Origin: CAISTG01 sp964455185
GTDB taxonomy: Bacteria; Patescibacteriota; Patescibacteriia; 2-01-FULL-39-33
Assembly: GCA_964455185.1 (NCBI GenBank)
Contig: CAYVUR010000008.1
Span: forward strand, 1 to 26,383
DNA: 26,383 nucleotides
Reading direction: 5' to 3'
The position numbers were made by a program, and so were the translations under genes. Below are positions 1 to 7,977 of this stretch, one piece after another; position 1 is the stretch's first letter; each line of letters opens with the position of its first letter. The notes below the pieces were generated by a model that did not search any database, was not told the origin of the DNA, and worked only from the letters and a program-made list of their open reading frames with translations.

Positions 1-85
1 ATTTTTTGTCAATGCTCTTATTATAATTTATTTAAATTTAAATAAAAAAATAATTAAATAATTTTTTTAAAAATAAACCTAAAAG

Positions 86-115
86 TTGCCATTAAATATT
101 TTATTATGTTAATAT
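86..115 (+). promoter_or_regulatory. Candidate promoter for holB, possibly leaderless
   Basis: A TTGCCA box (86-91) and a TAATAT box (110-115) are separated by 18 bases. Transcription would begin about at the holB ATG (123), giving a leaderless or nearly leaderless mRNA, and no ribosome-binding site is visible. The surroundings are so AT-rich that chance matches are easy. The rest of 1-122 is AT-rich and shows nothing else I can name. Confidence 0.35.
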
Positions 116-122
116 ATAACAT

Positions 123-1157
123 ATGGAAAAAGACAAAACGACTACACATCAAGCTTTTTTATGGGATATTTGCGGTCATGAGACTATTGTTAATTTTCTT
201 AAATCAGCATTGGTAAATAATAATCTTTCTCAGGCTTATATTTTTGCTGGACAAGATGGTTTAGGAAAATATACAATAGCAGAAAAATTTGCTTCATCTA
301 TTTTTTGTTTATCAACTGAATACAAACCATGTGGTGAATGTTCAACTTGTCATCAAGTACTTAATAAAATACATCCAGATTTTTTTCTAATTAATCGTTT
401 AATTGATGAAAAAACAGCGAAGCTTAAAAGAGAAATTATTATTGACCAAATTAGAGATTTAAAATATCGTTTGTCACAAGCTTCTTTTTTAAGTGCTTAT
501 AAAATAGCAATTATTCGTGGTGCTGATGATCTTAATATTAATTCCGCTAATTCTCTTTTGAAATTATTAGAAGAACCGCCTAAACATACTGTTATTATTT
601 TAATAATAAGAGACATAAATAATCTTCCTAAAACAATTGTTTCTCGTTGTCAGGTATTGCAATTTTTGCCAGTAGCAACAAAAAAAATTTCTCTTTACTT
701 ACAAGAAAAAGGAGCTTCTTTAGATAGAGCTGAACGTTTAGCGCGTTTGTCTTTAGGACGACCAGCTTTAGCGATTGATTGGTTAATTAATTATGAAAGA
801 GTAGATAATTTGCGTAATCAATTAGAAAATTTTTATAATTTAATAGTAAGCGATCTTTCATTTCGTTTAAAAAATTTTGATAAGCTAATTGATTTTTCTA
901 ATGATGAATCAAGTAATATAATTAAAGTTAAAGAATTATTAGATGTTTGGTTAATTGCCTTAAGAGATTTATTACTTTTTAATTCTAATAATGAAAGACT
1001 GTTAACTAATCAAAGTGAATTAATGTATAAGGCGGCTGCAGTATTTAATTGGAATAAAATTATGCAAATGTATTATTATATTAATAATTGTCGTAAATTA
1101 TTAGAAAGTGGAGTTTCTTCTAAAAATGCTTTAGAAAATTTAGTTATACAAATATGA
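123..1157 (+). CDS. holB: DNA polymerase III clamp-loader subunit delta prime
   Basis: This is an AAA+ clamp-loader subunit of the replicative polymerase. Residues 43-49 form a P-loop-like GQDGLGK followed by Tyr50 where an ATP-binding subunit has Thr/Ser. The Walker B position reads RGAD instead of DEAD. The SRC sensor motif is kept at 174-176. A four-cysteine zinc site (Cys62, 70, 73, 76) and the LLKLLEEPP stretch (about 145-153) are typical of the gamma/tau/delta-prime family. The degenerate ATP site and the length (344 aa) fit delta prime rather than the longer gamma/tau. It opens a plus-strand gene run, and its TGA overlaps the next gene's ATG (ATGA). No Shine-Dalgarno is seen. The family is secure, and the delta-prime assignment likely. 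Confidence 0.85.
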   Translation: MEKDKTTTHQAFLWDICGHETIVNFLKSALVNNNLSQAYIFAGQDGLGKYTIAEKFASSIFCLSTEYKPCGECSTCHQVLNKIHPDFFLINRLIDEKTAKLKREIIIDQIRDLKYRLSQASFLSAYKIAIIRGADDLNINSANSLLKLLEEPPKHTVIILIIRDINNLPKTIVSRCQVLQFLPVATKKISLYLQEKGASLDRAERLARLSLGRPALAIDWLINYERVDNLRNQLENFYNLIVSDLSFRLKNFDKLIDFSNDESSNIIKVKELLDVWLIALRDLLLFNSNNERLLTNQSELMYKAAAVFNWNKIMQMYYYINNCRKLLESGVSSKNALENLVIQI

Positions 1158-2203
1158 AAAAACAAATGTTTATTAAAGCCTTTTTGGCTTCATTAATTGT
1201 TTTATTATCAGGTTGCAGTTTATCTTCTGGTAAAGCTATTGATGGTGGAATTTGGAAATCAACTGATGCTGGTAAATCTTGGCAACAAGTTAATGATATT
1301 CTTGCTACCAAAGGTAAAATTTTAAGTTTAGGATTGGTAGAAATAAATAAAATAATTTTTGATCCTCAAGATAGTAAAACAATTTATTTAGCTACAGAAA
1401 ATAATGGAGTTTTTTATAGTCTTGATGCCGGAGTTTCTTGGCAAAATTTTTCTCAATTGCCTAAAACTACTTTTAATGATGTAGCAGTTAATCCTAAAAA
1501 TAAATGTATTATTTATGCTGTAAGCGGTAATAAACTATTTAAAACTGAAAATTGTGGCCGTGATTTTTCTAATATTTATTATCACCAAAAAGATCAAGTA
1601 ATTCTTAATGCTATTGCTGTAGATTTTTATGATCCACAAATAGTTTATTTAGGAACTAGCGAAGGTGAATTATTAAAGAGCACTGATGGTGGGCGCGCTT
1701 GGCAAACATCTTATCGTGCTGGAAGCGCTATTATTGATTTATTAATTGATCCAGCTGATTCACGAATTATTTATGCTGGAACTCAAAGAAACGGGTTGTT
1801 TAAAACTGTTAATTCTGGCGCTGTGTGGACAGAGATTAATACAGGTATTAAATCATATTCAGGAGCTAATGAATATCGCCGTTTATTAGTTGATCCAGCT
1901 ACTGTTGGAGGATTAATTTTTGTTTCTAAAGCAGGTATTTTTAGAAGTTATAATCGTGGCGTTAGTTGGAAATCAATAGAATTACTACCTTCACAAAAAG
2001 CAATAAATATTACTGCTGCTGGAGTAAATCCTCAAAATAGTAATGAGTTTTATTATACTACTGCTTCTACTTTGGTAAAAACAACTGATGCAGGAAATAC
2101 TTGGTCTTCAATTAAATTACCGCATACACAAACTACTTCTTTTTTTGTTATAGCTAGAGATGGTTCTGTTTATTTATCAACTAAAAAATCAAAAAATAAA
2201 TAA
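1154..2203 (+). CDS. Lipoprotein with seven Asp-box repeats (Ycf48/BNR-like beta-propeller)
   Basis: An N-terminal hydrophobic signal ends in a lipobox, LLSG followed by Cys21, so the mature protein should be lipid-anchored on the outer face of the membrane. The body holds seven repeats of the Asp-box type (S/T-x-D-x-G-x-x-W and degenerate forms), such as KSTDAGKSW, YSLDAGVSW, KSTDGGRAW and KTTDAGNTW. Seven copies suggest a seven-bladed propeller like Ycf48 or the sortilin/BNR fold. Such folds bind proteins or glycans, but I cannot name the ligand. There is no photosynthesis context, so a photosystem II assembly role is not implied. The gene overlaps holB by four bases and ends six bases before frr. 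The fold call is strong and the function unknown. Confidence 0.75.
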   Translation: MKKQMFIKAFLASLIVLLSGCSLSSGKAIDGGIWKSTDAGKSWQQVNDILATKGKILSLGLVEINKIIFDPQDSKTIYLATENNGVFYSLDAGVSWQNFSQLPKTTFNDVAVNPKNKCIIYAVSGNKLFKTENCGRDFSNIYYHQKDQVILNAIAVDFYDPQIVYLGTSEGELLKSTDGGRAWQTSYRAGSAIIDLLIDPADSRIIYAGTQRNGLFKTVNSGAVWTEINTGIKSYSGANEYRRLLVDPATVGGLIFVSKAGIFRSYNRGVSWKSIELLPSQKAINITAAGVNPQNSNEFYYTTASTLVKTTDAGNTWSSIKLPHTQTTSFFVIARDGSVYLSTKKSKNK

Positions 2204-2209
2204 AATTAT

Positions 2210-2761
2210 ATGAATATTATTGATAATTATAAGGAAGAATTTAATAAAGTGTTAGAACATTTTAAATCAGAATTAGCTACCATTAAAACTGGTCGCGCTC
2301 ATCCTGCTATATTAGATAGTGTGCGCGTTGAAGCTTATGGTACATCAACACCGCTTAATCAAGTAGCTTCAATTAATGTTTCTGATTCTCGTTCTTTAGT
2401 AATTCAGCCTTGGGATAAAGGAATACTTAAAGAAATTGAGAAAGGAATTTTAGAATCTGATTTAAATATTAATCCTGTAAATGATGGAGAAAAAATTAGA
2501 ATTAATTTACCGCCGCTTACTGAAGAAACCAGAAAAGAAACAGCAAAACTTCTTAATCATAAAGCTGAAGAAGCTAAAATTGCTATTCGTTTAATTCGCG
2601 ATAAAATTAAAGATGCGATTGTTGCAGCAGAAAAAGCAAAAGAATTTGGCGAAGATGAAAAATTTCGTTTATTAGAAGAACTTGATAAAAAAGTAGCAAA
2701 CTTAAATTCTTCCATTAAAGATTTAACTGACAAAAAGGAAGAAGAAATAATGACAGTTTAA
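2210..2761 (+). CDS. frr: Ribosome recycling factor
   Basis: At 183 aa it has the usual RRF length. RRF works with EF-G to split post-termination ribosomes in the cytoplasm. Hallmarks are the N-terminal helix with LATIKTGRAHPAIL (about residues 22-35), the domain II stretch YGTSTPLNQVASI, the IQPWD segment, and the conserved LPPLTEETRKE segment followed by the long C-terminal helices. It starts six bases after the lipoprotein stop, without a Shine-Dalgarno. In many bacteria frr heads a cluster with uppS, cdsA, dxr, rseP and proS. Here only frr, rseP and proS remain together. Confidence 0.96.
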   Translation: MNIIDNYKEEFNKVLEHFKSELATIKTGRAHPAILDSVRVEAYGTSTPLNQVASINVSDSRSLVIQPWDKGILKEIEKGILESDLNINPVNDGEKIRINLPPLTEETRKETAKLLNHKAEEAKIAIRLIRDKIKDAIVAAEKAKEFGEDEKFRLLEELDKKVANLNSSIKDLTDKKEEEIMTV

Positions 2762-2781
2762 TTTTATAATTTAAATAGTTA

Positions 2782-2808
2782 GCGAGTTAAGCTCGCAAAT
2801 TTTAATTT
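2782..2808 (+). terminator. Small hairpin between frr and rseP, possible weak terminator or attenuator
   Basis: GCGAG (2782-2786) and CTCGC (2792-2796) can form a five-base-pair GC-rich stem around a TTAAG loop in otherwise AT-only DNA, followed by AAATTTTAATTTTT. It sits in the 49-base gap between frr and rseP. The stem is short and the T run is broken, so any termination would be partial. Confidence 0.35.
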
Positions 2809-2810
2809 TT

Positions 2811-3956
2811 ATGCAAACATTTATTATTTTTATTTTAGTAATTTCTTTATTAGTATTTGTTCATGAATTGGGCCATTTTTTAATAGCTCGTCGTTTTGGT
2901 ATTCGAGTAGATGAATTTGGTTTTGGATTGCCACCGCGAATTTTAGGAATACAACATTTATCCACTGGTTGGAAAATTGTTTGGGGTAATCGTCAAGTTA
3001 ATAATAATGAACCAATGATTTATTCAATTAATTGGTTTCCTATTGGTGGTTTTGTAAAAATTAAAGGTGAAAATGGTGAATTACAAAATGATTTAGATAG
3101 TTTTGGTTCTAAGTCAGCTTGGCAAAAGATATTAGTTTTAGCTAGTGGCCCATTAATGAATTTTTTCTTATGTATATTATTATTGACAGTTGGTTTTTCT
3201 TTTGGTTTGCCAGCAACCGAATTAAAAACTGGTGGTAATTATGTTTCTGAACCGCAAGTACAAATATCAGAAGTATTTAAAGATTTTCCAGCCGCTTCTG
3301 CTGGATTAGAAGTAGGTGACATTATTCTTTCAATAGATGGAAATGAAATAAAAAATTCTTCTCAGATTAAAAATTATTTAAAAGAAAAATCGGGACAAGA
3401 AATTGTCTTAAATATTTATAGAAATGGTAACCAAGAAGAAAAGAAAGTTGTGGTTGCTGATGTGAACGGTTCTGGAGCTATTGGTATTGGTATTATTGAC
3501 GTTGGTTTAGTACGTTATCCATTTTATCTTGCTTTTTGGCAAGCTCTTAAAACTTCTTGGAATTGGATAGAAATGATTTTTTCTGCCGCAGTTGCTTTAG
3601 TGGTTCAATTATTTAGTGGAAATAAATTGGGAGTTAGTTTTGCTGGGCCGGTAGGTATAGCTGTGATGACTGGACAAGCAGCTAAATTAGGCTTGTCTTA
3701 TGTTTTACAATTTGTAGCATTACTTTCTCTTAATTTAGGAATTATTAATTTATTACCATTTCCCGCTCTTGATGGTGGTAGAATCGTTTTTATTATTGCG
3801 GCTTCAATTCGTGGTAAACGAGATGGGGGAAAGTGGGAAATAATCTCTCATAATATTGGTTTTATTTTATTATTAGCTTTAATGATATTTATTACTTATC
3901 GCGATATTATTAGGTATGGTGGAATGATGTTTGAAGTAATTAAAAAAATTTTTTGA
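2811..3956 (+). CDS. rseP: Site-2 intramembrane zinc metalloprotease (RseP/M50 family)
   Basis: This polytopic membrane protease cuts membrane-spanning substrates such as anti-sigma factors, and clears signal-peptide remnants in some bacteria. The zinc-binding HELGH lies in the first membrane segment (His18, Glu19, His22). The second metal-site motif, N-x-x-P-x-P-x-L-D-G, is at 313-322 in the C-terminal membrane part. A single PDZ domain spans about residues 150-216, fewer than the two of E. coli RseP but normal for many other bacteria. All catalytic residues are present. It lies between frr and proS, as in many bacteria, though the isoprenoid and lipid genes usually found there are missing. 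No cognate sigma or anti-sigma gene is in the window, so the substrate is unknown. Confidence 0.93.
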   Translation: MQTFIIFILVISLLVFVHELGHFLIARRFGIRVDEFGFGLPPRILGIQHLSTGWKIVWGNRQVNNNEPMIYSINWFPIGGFVKIKGENGELQNDLDSFGSKSAWQKILVLASGPLMNFFLCILLLTVGFSFGLPATELKTGGNYVSEPQVQISEVFKDFPAASAGLEVGDIILSIDGNEIKNSSQIKNYLKEKSGQEIVLNIYRNGNQEEKKVVVADVNGSGAIGIGIIDVGLVRYPFYLAFWQALKTSWNWIEMIFSAAVALVVQLFSGNKLGVSFAGPVGIAVMTGQAAKLGLSYVLQFVALLSLNLGIINLLPFPALDGGRIVFIIAASIRGKRDGGKWEIISHNIGFILLLALMIFITYRDIIRYGGMMFEVIKKIF

Positions 3957-3960
3957 TTTT

Positions 3961-4290
3961 ATGAAAATTGAAGTAGTGTCGCAACTTAATCCAGTAGAGG
4001 TATTGCGTCGTGCTGGCTATGGTAAAATTGTAAATAGTCGTACCGGTGAAATAAGTTGGTCACGTCGATTAGGTTTAAGTTTTTATCCAAGATTTCATGC
4101 TTATGTAAATGGTAATATAATTAATTTACATTTAGATCAAAAACAGGCAAGTTATAAAGGTGTTAAAGCTCATAGTGGTGAATATGATGGTTCAATAGTA
4201 GAGACAGAAGCTTTTAGAATAGTTGAAACAGCTAATCAACTCATAAAGGAAAAATTTGAAAAAAATCATTCTAATAATTTACAACATTGA
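3961..4290 (+). CDS. Conserved CPR-type protein of unknown function (109 aa)
   Basis: A small protein without signal peptide or membrane segment. The sequence resembles short proteins I recall from candidate-phyla genomes, with NPVEVLRRAGYG near the start, an aromatic/basic SFYPRFHAYV stretch and an NLHLDQKQ-SY-G...H-GEYDG stretch. The conserved His, Asp, Glu and Tyr residues and the basic patch hint at nucleic-acid or nucleotide contact, but no known domain is recognised. It begins four bases after the rseP stop and ends about 100 bases before proS, so it is probably the last gene of the first transcription unit. I give it no function. Confidence 0.75.
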   Translation: MKIEVVSQLNPVEVLRRAGYGKIVNSRTGEISWSRRLGLSFYPRFHAYVNGNIINLHLDQKQASYKGVKAHSGEYDGSIVETEAFRIVETANQLIKEKFEKNHSNNLQH

Positions 4291-4336
4291 TAATTTTAAA
4301 TAATTTTTTAAATAAAAATTTTAGTAATTAATAATT

Positions 4337-4365
4337 TTGACTTTTAATTTTAAAATAGTTAAGAT
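4337..4365 (+). promoter_or_regulatory. Promoter for proS and probably the mre genes
   Basis: TTGACT (4337-4342) and TAAGAT (4360-4365) are separated by exactly 17 bases, with predicted start near 4372 and a leader of about 19 bases to the proS ATG (4391). This lies in the 100-base gap after the 109-aa gene, the largest gap in the first gene run. The TTG of the -35 box is in frame with proS and could be mistaken for an upstream start codon. Confidence 0.6.
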
Positions 4366-4390
4366 AAGCCAAAGAATATTATTATATTAT

Positions 4391-5617
4391 ATGTTACAAT
4401 CTCAATTATTTCCTAAAACTTTAAAGACAGTTCCTAAAGATGCTACTAGTATCAGTCATAAATATTTAGTTCAGGGTGGTTATATTGATATGTTGCAAGC
4501 AGGGGTTTATACTTATTTACCTTTAGGTTGGAGAGTTATAACTAAAATTTCTAATATTGTTCGCGAAGAAATGAATTCAGAAAATGGACAGGAATTATTA
4601 ATGCCAGCATTACAACCTAAAAATATTTGGGACGAAACAGGACGTTGGGAAAGTATGAAAGAAGTAATGTATCAATTTAAAGATGAATCCGGAAAAGATT
4701 TAGGTTTAGCCGCTACTCATGAAGAAGTTATTTATGATTTAGTAAGGCGTTTTATTAATTCTTATCGTGATTTACCCCTTGCTGTTTATCAGATTCAAAA
4801 TAAATTTCGTTCCGAATTGCGTCCTAAAGGAGGTTTAATGCGTGGTCGTGAGTTTTGTATGAAAGATCTTTATAGTTTTCATCTTAATCAAGAAGATTTG
4901 GATAAATATTATTCGGCAATGATTGAGGCTTATAAAAGAGTTTATCAACGTTGTGGTTTGACTGTAAAAGTAGTAGAAGCTTCTGGCGGCATATTTACTA
5001 AAAAATTTTCTCATGAATTCCAAGTAGTATCAGATGCTGGAGAAGATAAAATTCTTTATTGTGATAGTTGTGATTGGGCTCAAAATATTGAAATTTCTAA
5101 AATTAAATCTGGTGATAAATGTCCTAAATGTGGTTTGCCAGTAAAAGAGGGTAAAAGTATTGAAGTGGGAAATATTTTTCAATTTGGCGATAAATATGCT
5201 AAAGATATGAATGGTTTTGTTAATGATGAAGCTGGTAACAAAAGACCTATTTTAATGGCTTCTTATGGTATTGGTATCTCTCGTTTAGTAGCGACAATAG
5301 TAGAAATCTATCATGATAATAAAGGAATTATTTGGCCTGAAAGCGTAGCCCCATTTAGAGTTCATCTAATTTCTATTAAGAAAGATGAGATTGCTTTTGA
5401 GATTTACAAACAATTACAAAATTTAGGAGTAGAAGTTCTTTTTGATGACCGAGATATTTCTGTTGGAGTTAAATTTGCTGATGCTGATTTACTGGGAATA
5501 CCTTATCGATTAGTAGTTAGCGATAAGACGGGAGATAAAATAGAATTTAAACGTCGTAATAATTCAGAATTGGAATTATTAAATATTCAGGAGGTAATTA
5601 ATAAATTATCTTCTTAA
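4391..5617 (+). CDS. proS: Prolyl-tRNA synthetase lacking the INS editing domain
   Basis: A class II synthetase charging tRNA-Pro. Counting from the chosen ATG it is 408 aa, against about 570 for the E. coli type. Motif 2 (FRSELRPKGGLMRGREF), the THEE segment and motif 3 (MASYGIGISRLVA) are intact, followed by the anticodon-binding domain. The INS editing domain that normally separates motifs 2 and 3 is replaced by about 20 residues carrying two CxxC pairs (Cys224, 227, 244, 247), which look like a zinc ribbon. The in-frame TTG 54 bases upstream is rejected as a start because it is the -35 box, its extension is not conserved-looking, and ProRS proteins begin like MLQSQLF...TLK. Editing of mischarged Ala-tRNA-Pro must therefore be missing or done by another protein. 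Confidence 0.93.
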   Translation: MLQSQLFPKTLKTVPKDATSISHKYLVQGGYIDMLQAGVYTYLPLGWRVITKISNIVREEMNSENGQELLMPALQPKNIWDETGRWESMKEVMYQFKDESGKDLGLAATHEEVIYDLVRRFINSYRDLPLAVYQIQNKFRSELRPKGGLMRGREFCMKDLYSFHLNQEDLDKYYSAMIEAYKRVYQRCGLTVKVVEASGGIFTKKFSHEFQVVSDAGEDKILYCDSCDWAQNIEISKIKSGDKCPKCGLPVKEGKSIEVGNIFQFGDKYAKDMNGFVNDEAGNKRPILMASYGIGISRLVATIVEIYHDNKGIIWPESVAPFRVHLISIKKDEIAFEIYKQLQNLGVEVLFDDRDISVGVKFADADLLGIPYRLVVSDKTGDKIEFKRRNNSELELLNIQEVINKLSS

Positions 5618-5621
5618 AGTT

Positions 5622-6656
5622 GTGTGGAAAAAATTTTTAGGAAAATTTAATAAAGGACTTGGTGTTGATTTAGGAAGTTGTAATACTTTAGTGTATCAAC
5701 AAGATCGAGGTATTGTGATTGCTGAATCTTCAGTTGTAGCAGTTAATAATCGTACTGATCAGATTTTAGCAATTGGCGATGAAGCTCGCCGTATGTTAGG
5801 AAAAACACCGCCACATATTACTGCTGTTAAACCATTAGAGTATGGTATTATTTCTGATTTTGAAGTAACCGAAAAAATGCTTAAATATTTTTTAAATAAA
5901 GTACGTTCTAATAGATTTGCTTTTTTTGCTATGCCTAGAGTTGTAGTTGGTATTCCACTTGATGTTACTGCAGTTGAGAAAAAAGCTGTTGAAGATGTAT
6001 TAGTTTCGGCTGGCGCTTCAGAAGTTTTTTTAGTAGAAAATGTTATGGCAACAGCTATTGGGTCACGTATTCCTATACAAGATGCTACTGGTAATATGAT
6101 GGTTTCTTTAGGTGGTGGATTAACTGAAGTGGCAGTTATTTCTTTAGATGGTATTGTTAATTGGAAAGTATCTCGTACTGCAGGTTTAGCTTTAGATCGA
6201 GATATTATTAATTTTGCTAGAGAAGAATATGGTTTAATTTTAGGAGAAATGGTAGCGGAAGATATTAAGAAAAAAATTGGTTCCGCTATTAATCTTAAGG
6301 ATCGTTTAGAGATGCCAATGCGTGGCCGTGATGTATTAACTGGTTTACCTAAAGAAGTTAAAGTTAATGATTTAGAAATTAGAGAAGCTATTAGTCGTTC
6401 TTTGGAACGTATTCTTAATATTATTAAAGCTACATTAGAAACTACACCGCCAGAATTAGTGGCTGATATCTATCAAAAAGGAATTTATTTAACTGGCGGT
6501 GGCGCGCAACTTAAAGGAATTGATAGATTTATTTCTGATAATATAAAAATTCCCGTTCATATAACAGATGATCCTTCAACTTGTGCTGTCAGGGGCATGG
6601 GTGTACTTTTAGATGATGAATTATTATTAAAAGATATTGTAGTATCAACGGCTTAA
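5622..6656 (+). CDS. mreB: Actin-like shape protein MreB with altered ATPase motifs
   Basis: MreB forms membrane-bound filaments that guide lateral wall synthesis. The start is GTG, four bases after proS. Phosphate-1 (VDLGSCNTLVY, 15-25) and the adenosine motif (LTGGGAQLKG) are kept, as are RGRDVLTGLP and the C-terminal end, and length (344 aa) is normal. Three usually invariant places differ. The LIEEPMAAAIG stretch reads LVENVMATAIG, with Asn140 for the second Glu. The phosphate-2 motif DIGGGTT reads SLGGGLT, with Ser162 for Asp and Leu167 for Thr. The AGD loop reads AGL. From established MreB work those Glu and Thr positions place the hydrolytic water, so I infer slow or absent ATP hydrolysis. 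mreC, mreD and mrdA follow directly. Confidence 0.93.
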   Translation: MWKKFLGKFNKGLGVDLGSCNTLVYQQDRGIVIAESSVVAVNNRTDQILAIGDEARRMLGKTPPHITAVKPLEYGIISDFEVTEKMLKYFLNKVRSNRFAFFAMPRVVVGIPLDVTAVEKKAVEDVLVSAGASEVFLVENVMATAIGSRIPIQDATGNMMVSLGGGLTEVAVISLDGIVNWKVSRTAGLALDRDIINFAREEYGLILGEMVAEDIKKKIGSAINLKDRLEMPMRGRDVLTGLPKEVKVNDLEIREAISRSLERILNIIKATLETTPPELVADIYQKGIYLTGGGAQLKGIDRFISDNIKIPVHITDDPSTCAVRGMGVLLDDELLLKDIVVSTA

Positions 6657-6669
6657 TTTATTTTTAATT

Positions 6670-7467
6670 ATGCTGGATAAAATTTTAAAATATTCACTTT
6701 ATGGATTAACGGCAATAATTGTTGCCGCTTTTTTGCATTATGTTGGTTGGCTTCGCCCTTTAGAAAATTTTTTAATTAAAGGACTTTCGCCATTTCAAAG
6801 TTCAATTAATAGAATATCAGAATTTAGTTGGAATTTTTATGAAAAATGGCTTAAAAAAAGAGATTTACTTAAAGAAAATGAAGAACTTAAAAATAAATTA
6901 ATTCAAGCAGTTATTGATGAATCTCGTTTTAAGGCTTTACAAGAAGAAAATGAATTACTCAAAAAAGAGCTTAATTTTGTTGAGGAAAGACATTTAAAAT
7001 TTGTTTCTGCTAAAATTATTGCAGGAGTTTCTGATCCTTTTACTCGTTCAGTTATTATTAATCGTGGCACAAAAGATGGTTTAGAAAAAGGTTTAGCTGT
7101 AGTGGCTAATGAAGGTATTTTAGTAGGTAAAATTTCTGAAGTTTATGATAACTTTTCTAAAGTAATTTTACTTAATGATAACAGTAGTAAAGTTGCAGCG
7201 ACAGTACAAAATTTAGATCATACCATTGGTATAGTTGAAGGTCAATATGGTTTATCTTTTTCTATGACTAATATACCGCAAAATCAGAATATTAAAGAAG
7301 GAGATAAAGTAGTAACATCAGGTTTGGAAGGTAAAATTCCCAAAAATCTTTTAATTGCTGAAGTTGAAAGTGTTAAATCAGTAGAAAGTGAAATTTTTAA
7401 AACTGCAATTTTGAAACCAATAATATCTTTAGATAATCTTAGTTATGTAGAAATAATTATTCCTTAA
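6670..7467 (+). CDS. mreC: Rod shape-determining protein MreC
   Basis: A bitopic membrane protein that links MreB filaments to the periplasmic or extracytoplasmic wall enzymes, activating PBP2. It has one N-terminal membrane helix (about 5-24), a charged coiled coil (about 61-105, rich in Lys, Glu, Leu heptads) and the two-lobed beta domain (112-265), with typical segments NRGTKDGLEKGL, VGKISEV and GDKVVTSGLEG. Length (265 aa) is usual. It sits 13 bases after mreB and one base before mreD, as in classic mre operons. Confidence 0.93.
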   Translation: MLDKILKYSLYGLTAIIVAAFLHYVGWLRPLENFLIKGLSPFQSSINRISEFSWNFYEKWLKKRDLLKENEELKNKLIQAVIDESRFKALQEENELLKKELNFVEERHLKFVSAKIIAGVSDPFTRSVIINRGTKDGLEKGLAVVANEGILVGKISEVYDNFSKVILLNDNSSKVAATVQNLDHTIGIVEGQYGLSFSMTNIPQNQNIKEGDKVVTSGLEGKIPKNLLIAEVESVKSVESEIFKTAILKPIISLDNLSYVEIIIP

Positions 7468-7468
7468 A

Positions 7469-7975
7469 ATGTCTAAAATATCTTGGATATTTAAAATAAT
7501 ATTAGTAATTATTATTGCTTTAGTTCATATTATCTTAAATGGAAGCAGTAATTTAATCTTATCTGAAATTAATTTACCGATAATTTTTTTAGTTTTTTCT
7601 ATAAAAATTTTTGATTTTCCTTTTAGATTATTTTTTGCTATTTTTATAGGTTTTATTCTTGATATTTATTCTAATTTACCTTTTGGTTCTTTTATGATGA
7701 CAATGTTTTTAGTTTGTATTTTTTTAGATATTTTATTCTATAATTTTTTTACTGATAGTTCTTTTTATTCAATTTTGGTATTATTGCTTATTGGTATAAC
7801 TATTTATAATTTTTCTTTTATTATAATATTATCAATAACTTATTTATTAGGATTTAGTAATTTTTTTGTTAATCAAAATTATATTTGGAGTTATTTATTG
7901 CAATTATTAATTAATAGTTTTGTAATAATAATAAGTTTTTATTTATTAAATAAATTATTAAAATTGAAACTATAA
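7469..7975 (+). CDS. mreD: Rod shape-determining membrane protein MreD
   Basis: A very hydrophobic 168-aa protein with about five to six membrane helices and few charges, the normal make-up of MreD. The GFILDIYSNLPFGSFM segment (about residues 61-76) matches the D-x-x-S/N-x-x-x-x-G pattern common in the family. MreD sequences diverge strongly, so much of the call rests on position between mreC and mrdA. It would act in the membrane as part of the elongasome. T-rich codons dominate because of the hydrophobic residues. Confidence 0.85.
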   Translation: MSKISWIFKIILVIIIALVHIILNGSSNLILSEINLPIIFLVFSIKIFDFPFRLFFAIFIGFILDIYSNLPFGSFMMTMFLVCIFLDILFYNFFTDSSFYSILVLLLIGITIYNFSFIIILSITYLLGFSNFFVNQNYIWSYLLQLLINSFVIIISFYLLNKLLKLKL

Positions 7976-7977
7976 AA

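Noticed and set aside
123..1157. Degenerate Walker A and B of HolB as a sign of a broken gene
   Set aside because: Delta prime subunits commonly do not bind ATP, so the loss is normal for this family.
4337..4390. Upstream TTG start for proS giving 18 extra residues
   Set aside because: The TTG is the -35 box of a TTGACT-N17-TAAGAT promoter, and the extension is unlike known ProRS starts, while the ATG at 4391 fits the family.
5589..5595. AGGAGGT as a Shine-Dalgarno for mreB
   Set aside because: It lies 26 bases before the GTG start, too far to position a ribosome there, and codes for part of ProRS.
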